Shown in pieces: positions 34,801-41,645 of a stretch of 41,645 bases of DNA; the first letter of the stretch is position 1; each line of letters begins with the position of its first letter. This DNA comes from Gloeocapsa sp. PCC 73106. Lineage in GTDB: Bacteria > Cyanobacteriota > Cyanobacteriia > Cyanobacteriales > Gloeocapsaceae. The notes beneath the pieces were generated by a model. That model saw only the letters and a list, made by a program, of their open reading frames with translations, was not told the DNA's origin and did no database searches. The DNA is taken from positions 1 to 41,645 of the forward strand of contig NZ_ALVY01000198.1 in the NCBI RefSeq assembly GCF_000332035.1, given 5' to 3'. Position numbers and translations under genes: made by a program.

Positions 34801-36342
34801 CTAAGTTTGGGGAGGAAATTTGAGTGTACCCCAAGTTAACTGTTTTACTGTCTCTACGTCTGCTTCTTCTACAGCGTTTTTCAGATTGCGTGTCAGATGG
34901 GCTTGATCTATGGCCTCTTGGCGATCGCGCGAACTGGTCGCAAAACACTTCTCTAAGGCTTCATAAATACCCACTCGTCGCGATTTAGTATAGTATTGTC
35001 TTTCTGTATCTAATAATCTCGCCATTAATTCTAAATGCATTGGATCCTCTCCACAGATACTTTCCAGAATATCCCATTCATCCCCACCTAAAAGGCTACT
35101 CACTCGACTCAGATTGTTATCTATAAAAGTCTCCCCTGTTATCTCCTGATATATCCTCGGTAGACTGTCGTCGAATTCGTGCTTCTCTTCTAACCAAATT
35201 CTTCTAATCTCACTCAATTCTCCCTGACTAATTAGGGTTATCTCTCCTATCTCTTCTGGTGCGTTTTTACGTATCCCTACCTGGGCAGTTAAAACCTTTT
35301 TTAACCAGTATTCCCGCCATTCCTTGGTATATGGTCCTGGAATTGGTTCAATAGATACATCTCCACTGATATGTCTTTCAAAAAGCTCAACTTTACCATG
35401 GATACGACGAAAATCTCTCTTGTCGCGATCGTTTTCCACATCTAACTCATTGCGAATATCTAACAGAGGTTGCAGCCATTCTTTTTCTGAGTCGTTTTGA
35501 ATCATTGCTGCCATAGATTTATCTTTACTTACCATAGTGCAAACCCAACAACCAAACCGAGAATCACCACAACTAGGCGTAGATGCGTCTATAACCAAAA
35601 CACATTCGCTGTCTGCAGTGGCCCCTTGATACATGGTAAATAAGTCTTTGTTACTATGTCCCCAAGGATTTTGCCATTGCATCAGATATAACCAAACTTC
35701 ATCGGTACGCCAATCTTCTATGGGAGAATATATTAGAGAGTTAGGTAGACGCGTATTGGGACTCAAATGATTTCTTAATCTTCCCGCTTCATGCTTTTTC
35801 ATGGTAATCGCTCTTGTCAAGCTTTCGGCTTTGCGCACACCTAAAATAACTATGGTTTCACCATGATCTCTCACCATTTGACGGATAAAATGATTGACAG
35901 GCTGAATCTTTAGTCGATCAGTACACCAACGAAATCCTGTTCTCGGTGATGGATAACCCCTGCCCATTAAACACACCCAAAAAGTTTCTTTGACTCCCGG
36001 TTGCAACAAATGAGGTTCAACTGGCATTTTTTGCTCTTGAGCACTCAGTTTCATCTGTTCTAGGGATTTACGCACCCAGACTGAAACGATGGGATTTTCT
36101 ACTCTAGTATCGGTAGTAATTACGTGAATGGTTTTATGTCTTTTTTCTGGAGCAAGAGAAGCGATCGCATTCCAAACCAACTGGAGTACTGCAGTACTAT
36201 CTTTACCTCCACTATATCCCACTACCCAGGGAATATCGTCCAAACAGTAAAGATCTTGTATTTCTTTAGTCAGATTTTCTATATCTTCTACCAATTCCGG
36301 AAGAGTGCGAGGAGGAAATAAAGATATTTGCGAATTGGTCAT
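34801..36342 (-). CDS. dndC: DndC, sulfurtransferase of DNA phosphorothioation
   Basis: A 513-aa PAPS-reductase-like ATP pyrophosphatase with an iron-sulfur cluster. The PP-loop VVGYSGGKDSTAVLQLV lies near residue 40-57. Cys-rich segments LVIDASTPSCGDSRFGCWVC and the earlier CLMGRGYPSPRTGFRWCTDR supply cluster and active-site cysteines. It activates the DNA backbone and passes sulfur from a DndA/IscS desulfurase. Length fits DndC rather than CysH (which is about half as long). ATG 36342 starts the dndC-dndD pair. dndB, the usual regulator, and dndE are not next to it; a desulfurase could be supplied by a housekeeping IscS. Confidence 0.95.
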   Translation of the reverse strand: MTNSQISLFPPRTLPELVEDIENLTKEIQDLYCLDDIPWVVGYSGGKDSTAVLQLVWNAIASLAPEKRHKTIHVITTDTRVENPIVSVWVRKSLEQMKLSAQEQKMPVEPHLLQPGVKETFWVCLMGRGYPSPRTGFRWCTDRLKIQPVNHFIRQMVRDHGETIVILGVRKAESLTRAITMKKHEAGRLRNHLSPNTRLPNSLIYSPIEDWRTDEVWLYLMQWQNPWGHSNKDLFTMYQGATADSECVLVIDASTPSCGDSRFGCWVCTMVSKDKSMAAMIQNDSEKEWLQPLLDIRNELDVENDRDKRDFRRIHGKVELFERHISGDVSIEPIPGPYTKEWREYWLKKVLTAQVGIRKNAPEEIGEITLISQGELSEIRRIWLEEKHEFDDSLPRIYQEITGETFIDNNLSRVSSLLGGDEWDILESICGEDPMHLELMARLLDTERQYYTKSRRVGIYEALEKCFATSSRDRQEAIDQAHLTRNLKNAVEEADVETVKQLTWGTLKFPPQT

Positions 36343-36523
36343 ATTTCGGTATGTTATATTTTTTATAGTAATATTTTCAAGACCAGATGAGCGATATCAA
36401 TTCGGAACTTTCCAAAACACTATAGAATTATTTTAACACGTATTATAGAGATAAATGTTATCCTGCGTTAATTTTTCAGCAAGGACAACGTAAAATGCTA
36501 CAAATTAATGTTCCAGCCCATGA

Positions 36524-36889
36524 TCTCCCTACTCTACTACAAGTACAGCCATTGTCCAGATAGCACCTCCTCCGGTTCAAGAAGCAAATAACCCTTTTGA
36601 GTCACCACCACTACCGGAAACCAAAGCAGAAGAGAAAACCACTGCAATAATATCTAGAAAACGTTTTCATGGAAGCGTAAAACTCGAACCGACGCGCGTT
36701 GGTCGCGATGCAGGACGTATAGCTGATGAAGTAATTGCTCATTTAGCAGGATTAGTAGATTCAAAAGTAACTGTCACTCTAGAAATCGAGGTCGATCTTC
36801 CTTCGGGAGCATCAGATCAAGTAATCCGTACAGTTACAGAAAATTCCCGCACTCTTAAATTTACCAGTCATGGATTTGAGAATGAGTAA
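36524..36889 (+). pseudogene. C-terminal remnant of a DUF499 AAA+ ATPase
   Basis: The plus strand is open for 121 codons between a TGA at 36521 and a TAA at 36887, without a credible start codon. It encodes a Pro-rich linker (IAPPPVQEANNPFESPPLPE) and then RFHGSVKLEPTRVGRDAGRI, ADEVIAHLAGL, VTLEIEVDLPSGASDQVIRT and TVTENSRTLKFTSHGFENE. That ending (RVGRDAGRIADEV, then VTENSRTLKF.SHGFE) is what I know from the C-terminus of DUF499 proteins, large ATPases of about 1000 residues often found with DUF1156 methyltransferases in defence-type islands. The ATPase part is missing. An ATG at 36495 opens another frame that stops after 22 residues. The bases 36343-36523 show nothing else. Confidence 0.72.
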
Positions 36890-36892
36890 GGT

Positions 36893-38014
36893 TTAATTTT
36901 TGTTAATCACCTCGTTACTGAGAAAGTGAGCGTTTTGGCTTCTTATTTTTGCTGCTTCCTCATCGTAGAAAAAAGGCAAAAAGGCGTAACGCTTGCCTTT
37001 AGTAACAGAGGTAGCTTCGTGAAGTAGAGAACAGGAAAAGACCACTGCTCCCCCCGTGGGTGCTCGATAAGTATTATCTCCGAACTCAGGAAAGCGTAGA
37101 TCTCCCCCATCGTATTCTTCGGCGTTGAGATTAATAGTACAAGCAAAACGACGATGAGCAGTTGCTTTAGTAGTATTGTCTCGATGGGGACGGAAAAACC
37201 CTCCGCTTGCGCCATCATAGCAAGCGATTAGATATCTTTCCATTCGGGTTACTTTAAACTGATAAGCTTTTTCAATTTCTGGAATCAGTCGGCGCACGAT
37301 GCGGGAACGAATCTCGCTACAGATTTCTTCTGTACCAGTATCGTAATCTATATTATAGTCTTGGCGACGCTTGAAACTATAGTCAATGACACCCACGGTT
37401 TTACCTTCTTGTTCTCGCATAAATCCAGACTCACTACCTCCATTTTGCTCATATAGAGCGATTAACTGACGACAAAAAGACCTTTCAAAAATTCTCGGAA
37501 CAGTCAAAACGGGTGCATAAATAGATACACCTGCATGTTCATTGACTCCTGGTAATTCTGAGAGAATTGCCAAAATGGCTTGGTTGTGTTTTTCAGCATC
37601 ATCAATAGGGATACTATAAATAGTCCTTAAACTCGGATCGAGAATCAGAGTGAAAGAATTATACTGAATTTGAGTTTGAGCTAAGACTTCCTTAGAGGGA
37701 ATGGCGCCGTAGAGCATACTAACTTGAGCATCAAAATCCCAAAAATAACGGATTCCTGGTAAATTTTGACTCACTCTGGGGATTTCGCGATCTTGGTAAT
37801 CTATCGTGACCCCAAAAAAGCAAATATGTTCATCATCAAAAAAATGGCGTAAATCATTGGTGAGGTAATCGAGTACCTTGGCGTTTTTGGTTACTGTTGC
37901 TGAACCGTAAAAGCAAAGTACTACGTATCTACCTGCGATAGTTTGAAAATTAAATTGGCTAGTTGTGGAAGAAGCACAACTGAACCAAGGTGCAGGTTCT
38001 CCTATGGTTAACAT
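36893..38014 (-). CDS. Peroxiredoxin-like domain fused to 2OG-Fe(II) dioxygenase
   Basis: 373 aa from ATG 38014 (MLTIGEPAPWF, the usual start of AhpC/TSA domains); the frame can be extended to ATG 38080. Residues 1-160 are a thioredoxin-fold peroxiredoxin-like domain, but the peroxidatic Cys expected around residue 42-45 is absent (VVLCFYGSATVTKNAKVLDY has Cys34 only, in the strand). Residues about 185-370 are a prolyl-4-hydroxylase-type oxygenase: iron ligands His277 and Asp279 (FRPHRDN), His332 (LLHEA) and the 2-oxoglutarate Arg342 (GKRYAF) are all present. So the oxygenase looks active and the peroxidase does not. Substrate unknown; a protein or peptide prolyl target is one option. Confidence 0.88.
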   Translation of the reverse strand: MLTIGEPAPWFSCASSTTSQFNFQTIAGRYVVLCFYGSATVTKNAKVLDYLTNDLRHFFDDEHICFFGVTIDYQDREIPRVSQNLPGIRYFWDFDAQVSMLYGAIPSKEVLAQTQIQYNSFTLILDPSLRTIYSIPIDDAEKHNQAILAILSELPGVNEHAGVSIYAPVLTVPRIFERSFCRQLIALYEQNGGSESGFMREQEGKTVGVIDYSFKRRQDYNIDYDTGTEEICSEIRSRIVRRLIPEIEKAYQFKVTRMERYLIACYDGASGGFFRPHRDNTTKATAHRRFACTINLNAEEYDGGDLRFPEFGDNTYRAPTGGAVVFSCSLLHEATSVTKGKRYAFLPFFYDEEAAKIRSQNAHFLSNEVINKN

Positions 38015-38168
38015 TAGTCTAATAATCCTAAAACTGTTATTTTGTTTGACTATGTTATAGCAAAAAAACAGTTCGGTCATCTTCAGGACTTTGGTGTCAC
38101 AAACCGCTAGCCCAAATTCGTAGCCAACGACTAGCGGTAGTTCACCTACTACCTCTAAAATAGATTAC

Positions 38169-40328
38169 CTAAACAGGTTGACCCACAGCAGCGCGTGCAG
38201 CCGCGGCTTCATCGGGGTGAATACCTAAGCGCGTCAGATTAAGACGTCCTTTAGCGTCAATTTCTCTGACTTTAACTACTACTTCATCGCCTACGGCTAA
38301 CTCGTCTTCAACTTTGCCAACTCTTCCCTCTGCTAATTGGGAAATGTGAATCATTCCTTCTTTACCAGGCATTACTTCTACAAAAGCCCCGATTTGAATG
38401 ATACGGGTCACTTGACCTACGTAAACGTCTCCTTCGTTGAGTTTACGAGTCATGTTATAGATGAGTTTTTTGGCTTGTTCTCCTTTTTCTGCTTCCACAG
38501 CTGAAATAGTCACGGTACCATCATCGCTAATATCGATTTTCGCCCCCGTTTGCTCTGTAATACCTTTGATCGTCTTTCCACCTGGTCCAATCACTAAACC
38601 AATTAGTTCGGGATCGATTTTTAGTGTGAGTAGACGTGGCGCATAGGGAGAAAGACTCGCGGCGGGTTTGCTAATAGTACTGAGCATTTTTTCCAAAATA
38701 TGCAATCGGGCAGGGCGAGCTCGCTCTATCGCTTCAGCAATAACTTGGATGGGTAATCCGGTGATTTTCATATCCATTTGTAGAGCTGTAATCCCGGTAT
38801 CGGTACCTGCTACTTTAAAATCCATATCTCCAAGAAAATCTTCGATACCTTGGATATCAGTGAGAATTCTTACTATTTCTCCTTCTTTGATTAAACCCAT
38901 AGCAGCGCCACTCACTGCTTTACTTATGGGTACTCCCGCGTCCATCAACGCTAGAGTGGAACCGCAAACAGAGCCCATGGAGGTCGAACCATTGGAAGAT
39001 AGTATTTCAGATACTACACGCAATACATAAGGGAACTCTGCCTGGGAAGGTAAAACCGGTACTAATGCTCTTTCGGCTAAAGCACCATGACCTATTTCTC
39101 TACGCCCAGGGGACCGCATGGGTTTAGTTTCTCCCACGGAAAAGGGGGGAAAATTGTAGTGATGTAGGTAACGTTTTTCATTGTCTGGATGCAAATCATC
39201 TACGAGTTCCTGTGCATCTCCGGGAGTACCTAGGGTTGCTAGAGACAATACCTGGGTTAAACCTCTGGTAAACAGAGCGCTACCATGGACACGCCGAGGT
39301 AGTAACCCTACTTGACAAGAAATGGGACGCACTTCGTCTAGTTTGCGACCATCTACCCTGATTCCTTGCTCAATAATTTGACTGCGCATGAGTTTTTTGG
39401 TCAAATCTTTGAAAAGGTTACCTAAGAGTTTGGAATCTTGATGAACCGCTATTTTGAGAGGATCTTCTTCGGGTAAAGCGGCGATCGCTTCTTTGACTTG
39501 AGTTTCTTTGATCGTTTCTAACTTGTTGTCTCTTTCTTTTTTGTCTAAGTGGTATTCAGCCAGAATCTCTTTAATTGCTTCGCTACTACGTGAGGCGATA
39601 TAATCTTTCAGTTCTTGATTTGTTTCTGGTGGTGGAACTATTTTCTGTTCTATTCCCAAATCTTTTAACAATTCGACTTGGTTTCTGATTAATTCTTGCA
39701 CCGCTTCATAACCAAAATCGATCGCCGCAATCACATCTTGTTCTGGTAGTTGATTGGCTCCCGCTTCTACCATCACTACCCCGTCGGGAGTTCCAGCTAC
39801 TACTAGATCTAAATCTCCTGTTTCGATTTCTTTATAGGTAGGGTTAATGATAAAGTCATCTCCCATTAAACCGACTCTTACCCCAGCCATGGGACCATAA
39901 AAGGGAATTTGAGCGAGTAAAACCGCGATGGAAGCTCCCGTAACCGCTAAAACGTCGGGTGGGACATCTTCGTCTAAAGAGAGGGTTGTTGCCACTACTT
40001 GGATATCATCTCTGAGCCAATAAGGGAAAAGAGGACGTAGAGGGCGATCGATGAGGCGACTGATTAGCGTCGCTTTTTCCGGTGGGCGTCCTTCTCGGCG
40101 CAGAAAGCCCCCGGGAATACGACCTACCGCATATAGTCTCTCTTCATAATCGACGATCAAAGGCAGAAAATCTATGCCTTCTCTTCCTGGGGCGCTAGTC
40201 GCTGTTACTAGAACTGTAGTGTCACCCGATTGTATTAAGACAGAGCCTCCAGCCTGAGGCGCCAGTAATCCTGTTCTGATCCGTATATCCCTTCCGTCAA
40301 AGGATATAGATCTGTCAATCTGTTGCAT
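38169..40328 (-). CDS. pnp: Polyribonucleotide nucleotidyltransferase (PNPase)
   Basis: 719 aa. A phosphorolytic 3'-5' exoribonuclease that also adds 3' tails; in cyanobacteria it does the polyadenylation that poly(A) polymerase does elsewhere. Two RNase PH domains are visible (about residues 1-225 and 310-545, the second with [18 protein letters not shown] and [12 protein letters not shown]) with the helical linker between. A KH domain follows ([20 protein letters not shown]), then an S1 domain ([20 protein letters not shown]). ATG 40328 is clear. It is monocistronic; its usual bacterial neighbour rpsO is not here. Confidence 0.97.
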   Translation of the reverse strand: MQQIDRSISFDGRDIRIRTGLLAPQAGGSVLIQSGDTTVLVTATSAPGREGIDFLPLIVDYEERLYAVGRIPGGFLRREGRPPEKATLISRLIDRPLRPLFPYWLRDDIQVVATTLSLDEDVPPDVLAVTGASIAVLLAQIPFYGPMAGVRVGLMGDDFIINPTYKEIETGDLDLVVAGTPDGVVMVEAGANQLPEQDVIAAIDFGYEAVQELIRNQVELLKDLGIEQKIVPPPETNQELKDYIASRSSEAIKEILAEYHLDKKERDNKLETIKETQVKEAIAALPEEDPLKIAVHQDSKLLGNLFKDLTKKLMRSQIIEQGIRVDGRKLDEVRPISCQVGLLPRRVHGSALFTRGLTQVLSLATLGTPGDAQELVDDLHPDNEKRYLHHYNFPPFSVGETKPMRSPGRREIGHGALAERALVPVLPSQAEFPYVLRVVSEILSSNGSTSMGSVCGSTLALMDAGVPISKAVSGAAMGLIKEGEIVRILTDIQGIEDFLGDMDFKVAGTDTGITALQMDMKITGLPIQVIAEAIERARPARLHILEKMLSTISKPAASLSPYAPRLLTLKIDPELIGLVIGPGGKTIKGITEQTGAKIDISDDGTVTISAVEAEKGEQAKKLIYNMTRKLNEGDVYVGQVTRIIQIGAFVEVMPGKEGMIHISQLAEGRVGKVEDELAVGDEVVVKVREIDAKGRLNLTRLGIHPDEAAAARAAVGQPV

Positions 40329-40451
40329 TCAACTTATTTTCCTTCTTTTATCTTGCTCATAGGCAATGCTAACATTTCTCGTTAGCGATTAGACCTAGTT
40401 CTGTTACTTTTGATCCTACTCAAACTCAGCAAGAATCGGGGTTAACTTTTG

Positions 40452-40482
40452 TTGTACTAATTGAGGTAATGTCAATTATACT
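40452..40482 (+). promoter_or_regulatory. Possible promoter of the Psb34-like gene
   Basis: TTGTAC (40452-40457), 19-base spacer and TATACT (40477-40482), 31 bases before the ATG. The spacer is slightly long. Confidence 0.35.
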
Positions 40483-40513
40483 TATTAAAAATTAGTCATC
40501 AGGATTAACAATT

Positions 40514-40693
40514 ATGCCATACACTACAGAAGAAGGCGGTAGACTCAATAACTTTGCCAGAGAGCCCAAAGTTTACCACACTGAACCACCTACTTCCAAA
40601 GAAAAACGCAATTATGTGATTTTAGGCGCCTTAGCGCTAGTCTTTGTTGCAGGAATCATTTCCCTCGCTGTTGCTATATCTAATCTGAGTTAG
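40514..40693 (+). CDS. psb34: Psb34/ssl1498-family light-harvesting-like protein
   Basis: 59 aa: MPYTTEEGGRLNNFAREPKV, a short PPTSKEKRNY linker, one transmembrane helix (about residues 36-56, VILGALALVFVAGIISLAVA) and a short end. The N-terminal motif and size match the ssl1498 family of one-helix light-harvesting-like proteins. The Synechocystis member, Psb34, binds CP47-containing photosystem II assembly intermediates and is thought to compete with high-light-inducible proteins. ATG 40514 is the start; an AGGA lies 10-13 bases upstream. It is convergent with the TPR gene, 6 bp stop to stop. Confidence 0.88.
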   Translation: MPYTTEEGGRLNNFAREPKVYHTEPPTSKEKRNYVILGALALVFVAGIISLAVAISNLS

Positions 40694-40699
40694 GTACTT

Positions 40700-41452
40700 T
40701 CAATTTTCGGTAAGCAAGGTTTTGAGCAAACGCTCTACCTTCTGGTAATTCTCTTGCTTACCATTTTGCTTAAACAATTCTGCGGCTCGTTCTAAGTCTG
40801 CAATACCTAGTTCTAACTCTTCAAGCTCGAGATAGGTAACCCCCCTATTATAATAAGCTTCAGCTACATCAGGATCTAGTTGCAAGGTAGCGGTATAATC
40901 GGCGATCGCTTCTACTTTCTCTCCCAAACGGTTATAAGCTAAAGCGCGATTGTAAAAAAAGTTAGCCTTGGTGTCATCAAGTTGAATCGCTCGATTATAA
41001 TCTTCTAAAGCGTCTTGATGCTCTCCTAAATCATCGTAGGCGTTGCCACGGTTGAGATAGTAATTAGGGTTTTCTGGATCTAATTCAATCGCTTGGCTAC
41101 ATAAAGCTATAGCCTTTTCGTATTCTTCTAGCATATAGAGAGCATAACAATAATTGGCGTGAGCTTCCACTAAGTCGGGATTTAATTCAATCGCCGCGGC
41201 GTAATCTAAACTCGCTTCTTGATATTTTTCCAGGATATGTTGAGCGTAACCTCTGTTATAGTAAGCGTCAGCGTCAGAGGGATTTAATTTAATCGCTTCA
41301 GTAAACTGTGCGATCGCTTTTTGATAATTCTCTGATTCTAAATACTCAACTCCCTGATTGTAAAATTTGATAGCTTCATCTTTTGTGGGATTAGCGTAAC
41401 TGGTTTGTGATATAAGTAAAGTCAATAATAGCAGTAGCCAATTTTTTTTCAT
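40700..41452 (-). CDS. Secreted or periplasmic TPR-repeat protein
   Basis: 250 aa. A signal peptide (MKKNWLLLLLTLLISQTSYA, cleavage expected before NP) is followed by six tandem 34-residue tetratricopeptide repeats from about residue 24 to 230; typical units are AYYNRGYAQHILEKYQEASL and YYLNRGNAYDDLGEHQDALE. TPR solenoids mediate protein-protein contacts, and in cyanobacteria periplasmic or lumenal TPR proteins often assist photosystem or pilus assembly; which applies here cannot be read. Start ATG 41452 has a palindromic repeat just upstream. The sequence upstream to the window end (41473-41645) shows no gene. Confidence 0.87.
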   Translation of the reverse strand: MKKNWLLLLLTLLISQTSYANPTKDEAIKFYNQGVEYLESENYQKAIAQFTEAIKLNPSDADAYYNRGYAQHILEKYQEASLDYAAAIELNPDLVEAHANYCYALYMLEEYEKAIALCSQAIELDPENPNYYLNRGNAYDDLGEHQDALEDYNRAIQLDDTKANFFYNRALAYNRLGEKVEAIADYTATLQLDPDVAEAYYNRGVTYLELEELELGIADLERAAELFKQNGKQENYQKVERLLKTLLTEN

Positions 41453-41457
41453 CTTTT

Positions 41458-41472
41458 ATAGCGCTAAGCGCA
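41458..41472. repeat. Palindromic repeat GCGCT-N-AGCGC, copy 2
   Basis: ATAGCGCTAAGCGCA differs from 4850-4864 only at the centre. It lies 5 bases upstream of the TPR gene start on the minus strand and could form a 5-bp hairpin next to the ribosome binding region. Confidence 0.6.
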
Positions 41473-41645
41473 CCTTTAAAGGGGAAAGGCATTAGTGACA
41501 CGCTTAAACTGTAACAAAACAGAGTAAACTGGAGGTTTTTGAACTCACTGAGGTACAGGATATCCTAAGCAGAGAATTCTAGATTCAAACTTAATTGGAT
41601 TCCTAATTGATTCGGTAAATTACTGGTAGTGCCACATACCGTTAC

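Noticed and set aside
34801-36342. Annotation as PAPS reductase (cysH) for sulfate assimilation
   Set aside because: The protein is about twice the length of CysH and is paired with dndD; its cysteine pattern fits DndC.
36495-36563. 22-codon frame from ATG 36495 as a small gene
   Set aside because: It has no clear ribosome binding site and no recognisable product, and ends where the DUF499 remnant frame takes over.

Overview
The window is cyanobacterial chromosome, most like unicellular Chroococcales/Synechocystis-type genomes. The evidence is the frequent HIP1 octamer GCGATCGC, the split RNA polymerase gene rpoC2 with its large insertion domain, phylloquinone genes menF and menD, a Tab2/Atab2 protein, a Psb34/ssl1498-type photosystem protein, and the order rpsT-tatD-rpoB-rpoC2 without rpoC1, which I recall also from Synechocystis. 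I cannot name the species.

Layout. 1-2960: a Zn/Cd-type P1B ATPase, then a decayed PIN toxin with its intact small partner, all enclosed by an 81-bp inverted repeat. 2991-5045: a formylglycine-enzyme-fold protein and an SMP-30/gluconolactonase-like gene whose 5' end looks frameshifted; 51-bp direct repeats mark this as a rearranged segment. 5031-6693 (minus): zinc-ribbon membrane protein, small membrane protein, ruvB. 6785-16244 (plus): Tab2-like gene, then rpsT, tatD, rpoB and rpoC2. 16280-17247: an InrS/CsoR-type metal sensor convergent with pdxH. 17341-23623 (plus): menF, menD, htpG and a membrane pentapeptide-repeat protein. 23635-24336: DUF4079 gene, initiator tRNA and its terminator. 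24337-26994: accessory sequence with a group II intron remnant, a dispersed repeat, the TIGR02587/TIGR02588 membrane pair and a non-coding stretch; then a Uma2 nuclease-like gene. 27758-30502 (minus): an overlapping cluster of rnc, an SRPBCC protein, an unrecognised 365-aa protein and a GNAT acetyltransferase.

30619-36889 is the most unusual part. Two FHA-domain membrane proteins stand in tandem; the second fuses FHA to a PrsW-type intramembrane protease. They converge with dndD and dndC (DNA phosphorothioation), which lack dndB and dndE here. Beside dndC lies the C-terminal remnant of a DUF499 ATPase. 36893-41452 holds a peroxiredoxin-like/2-oxoglutarate oxygenase fusion, pnp, the 59-aa Psb34-like gene and a secreted TPR protein.

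Housekeeping genes (transcription, translation, quinone synthesis, RNA processing) are intact and ordinary. The accessory stretches between them carry repeats, gene fragments and defence-linked genes.
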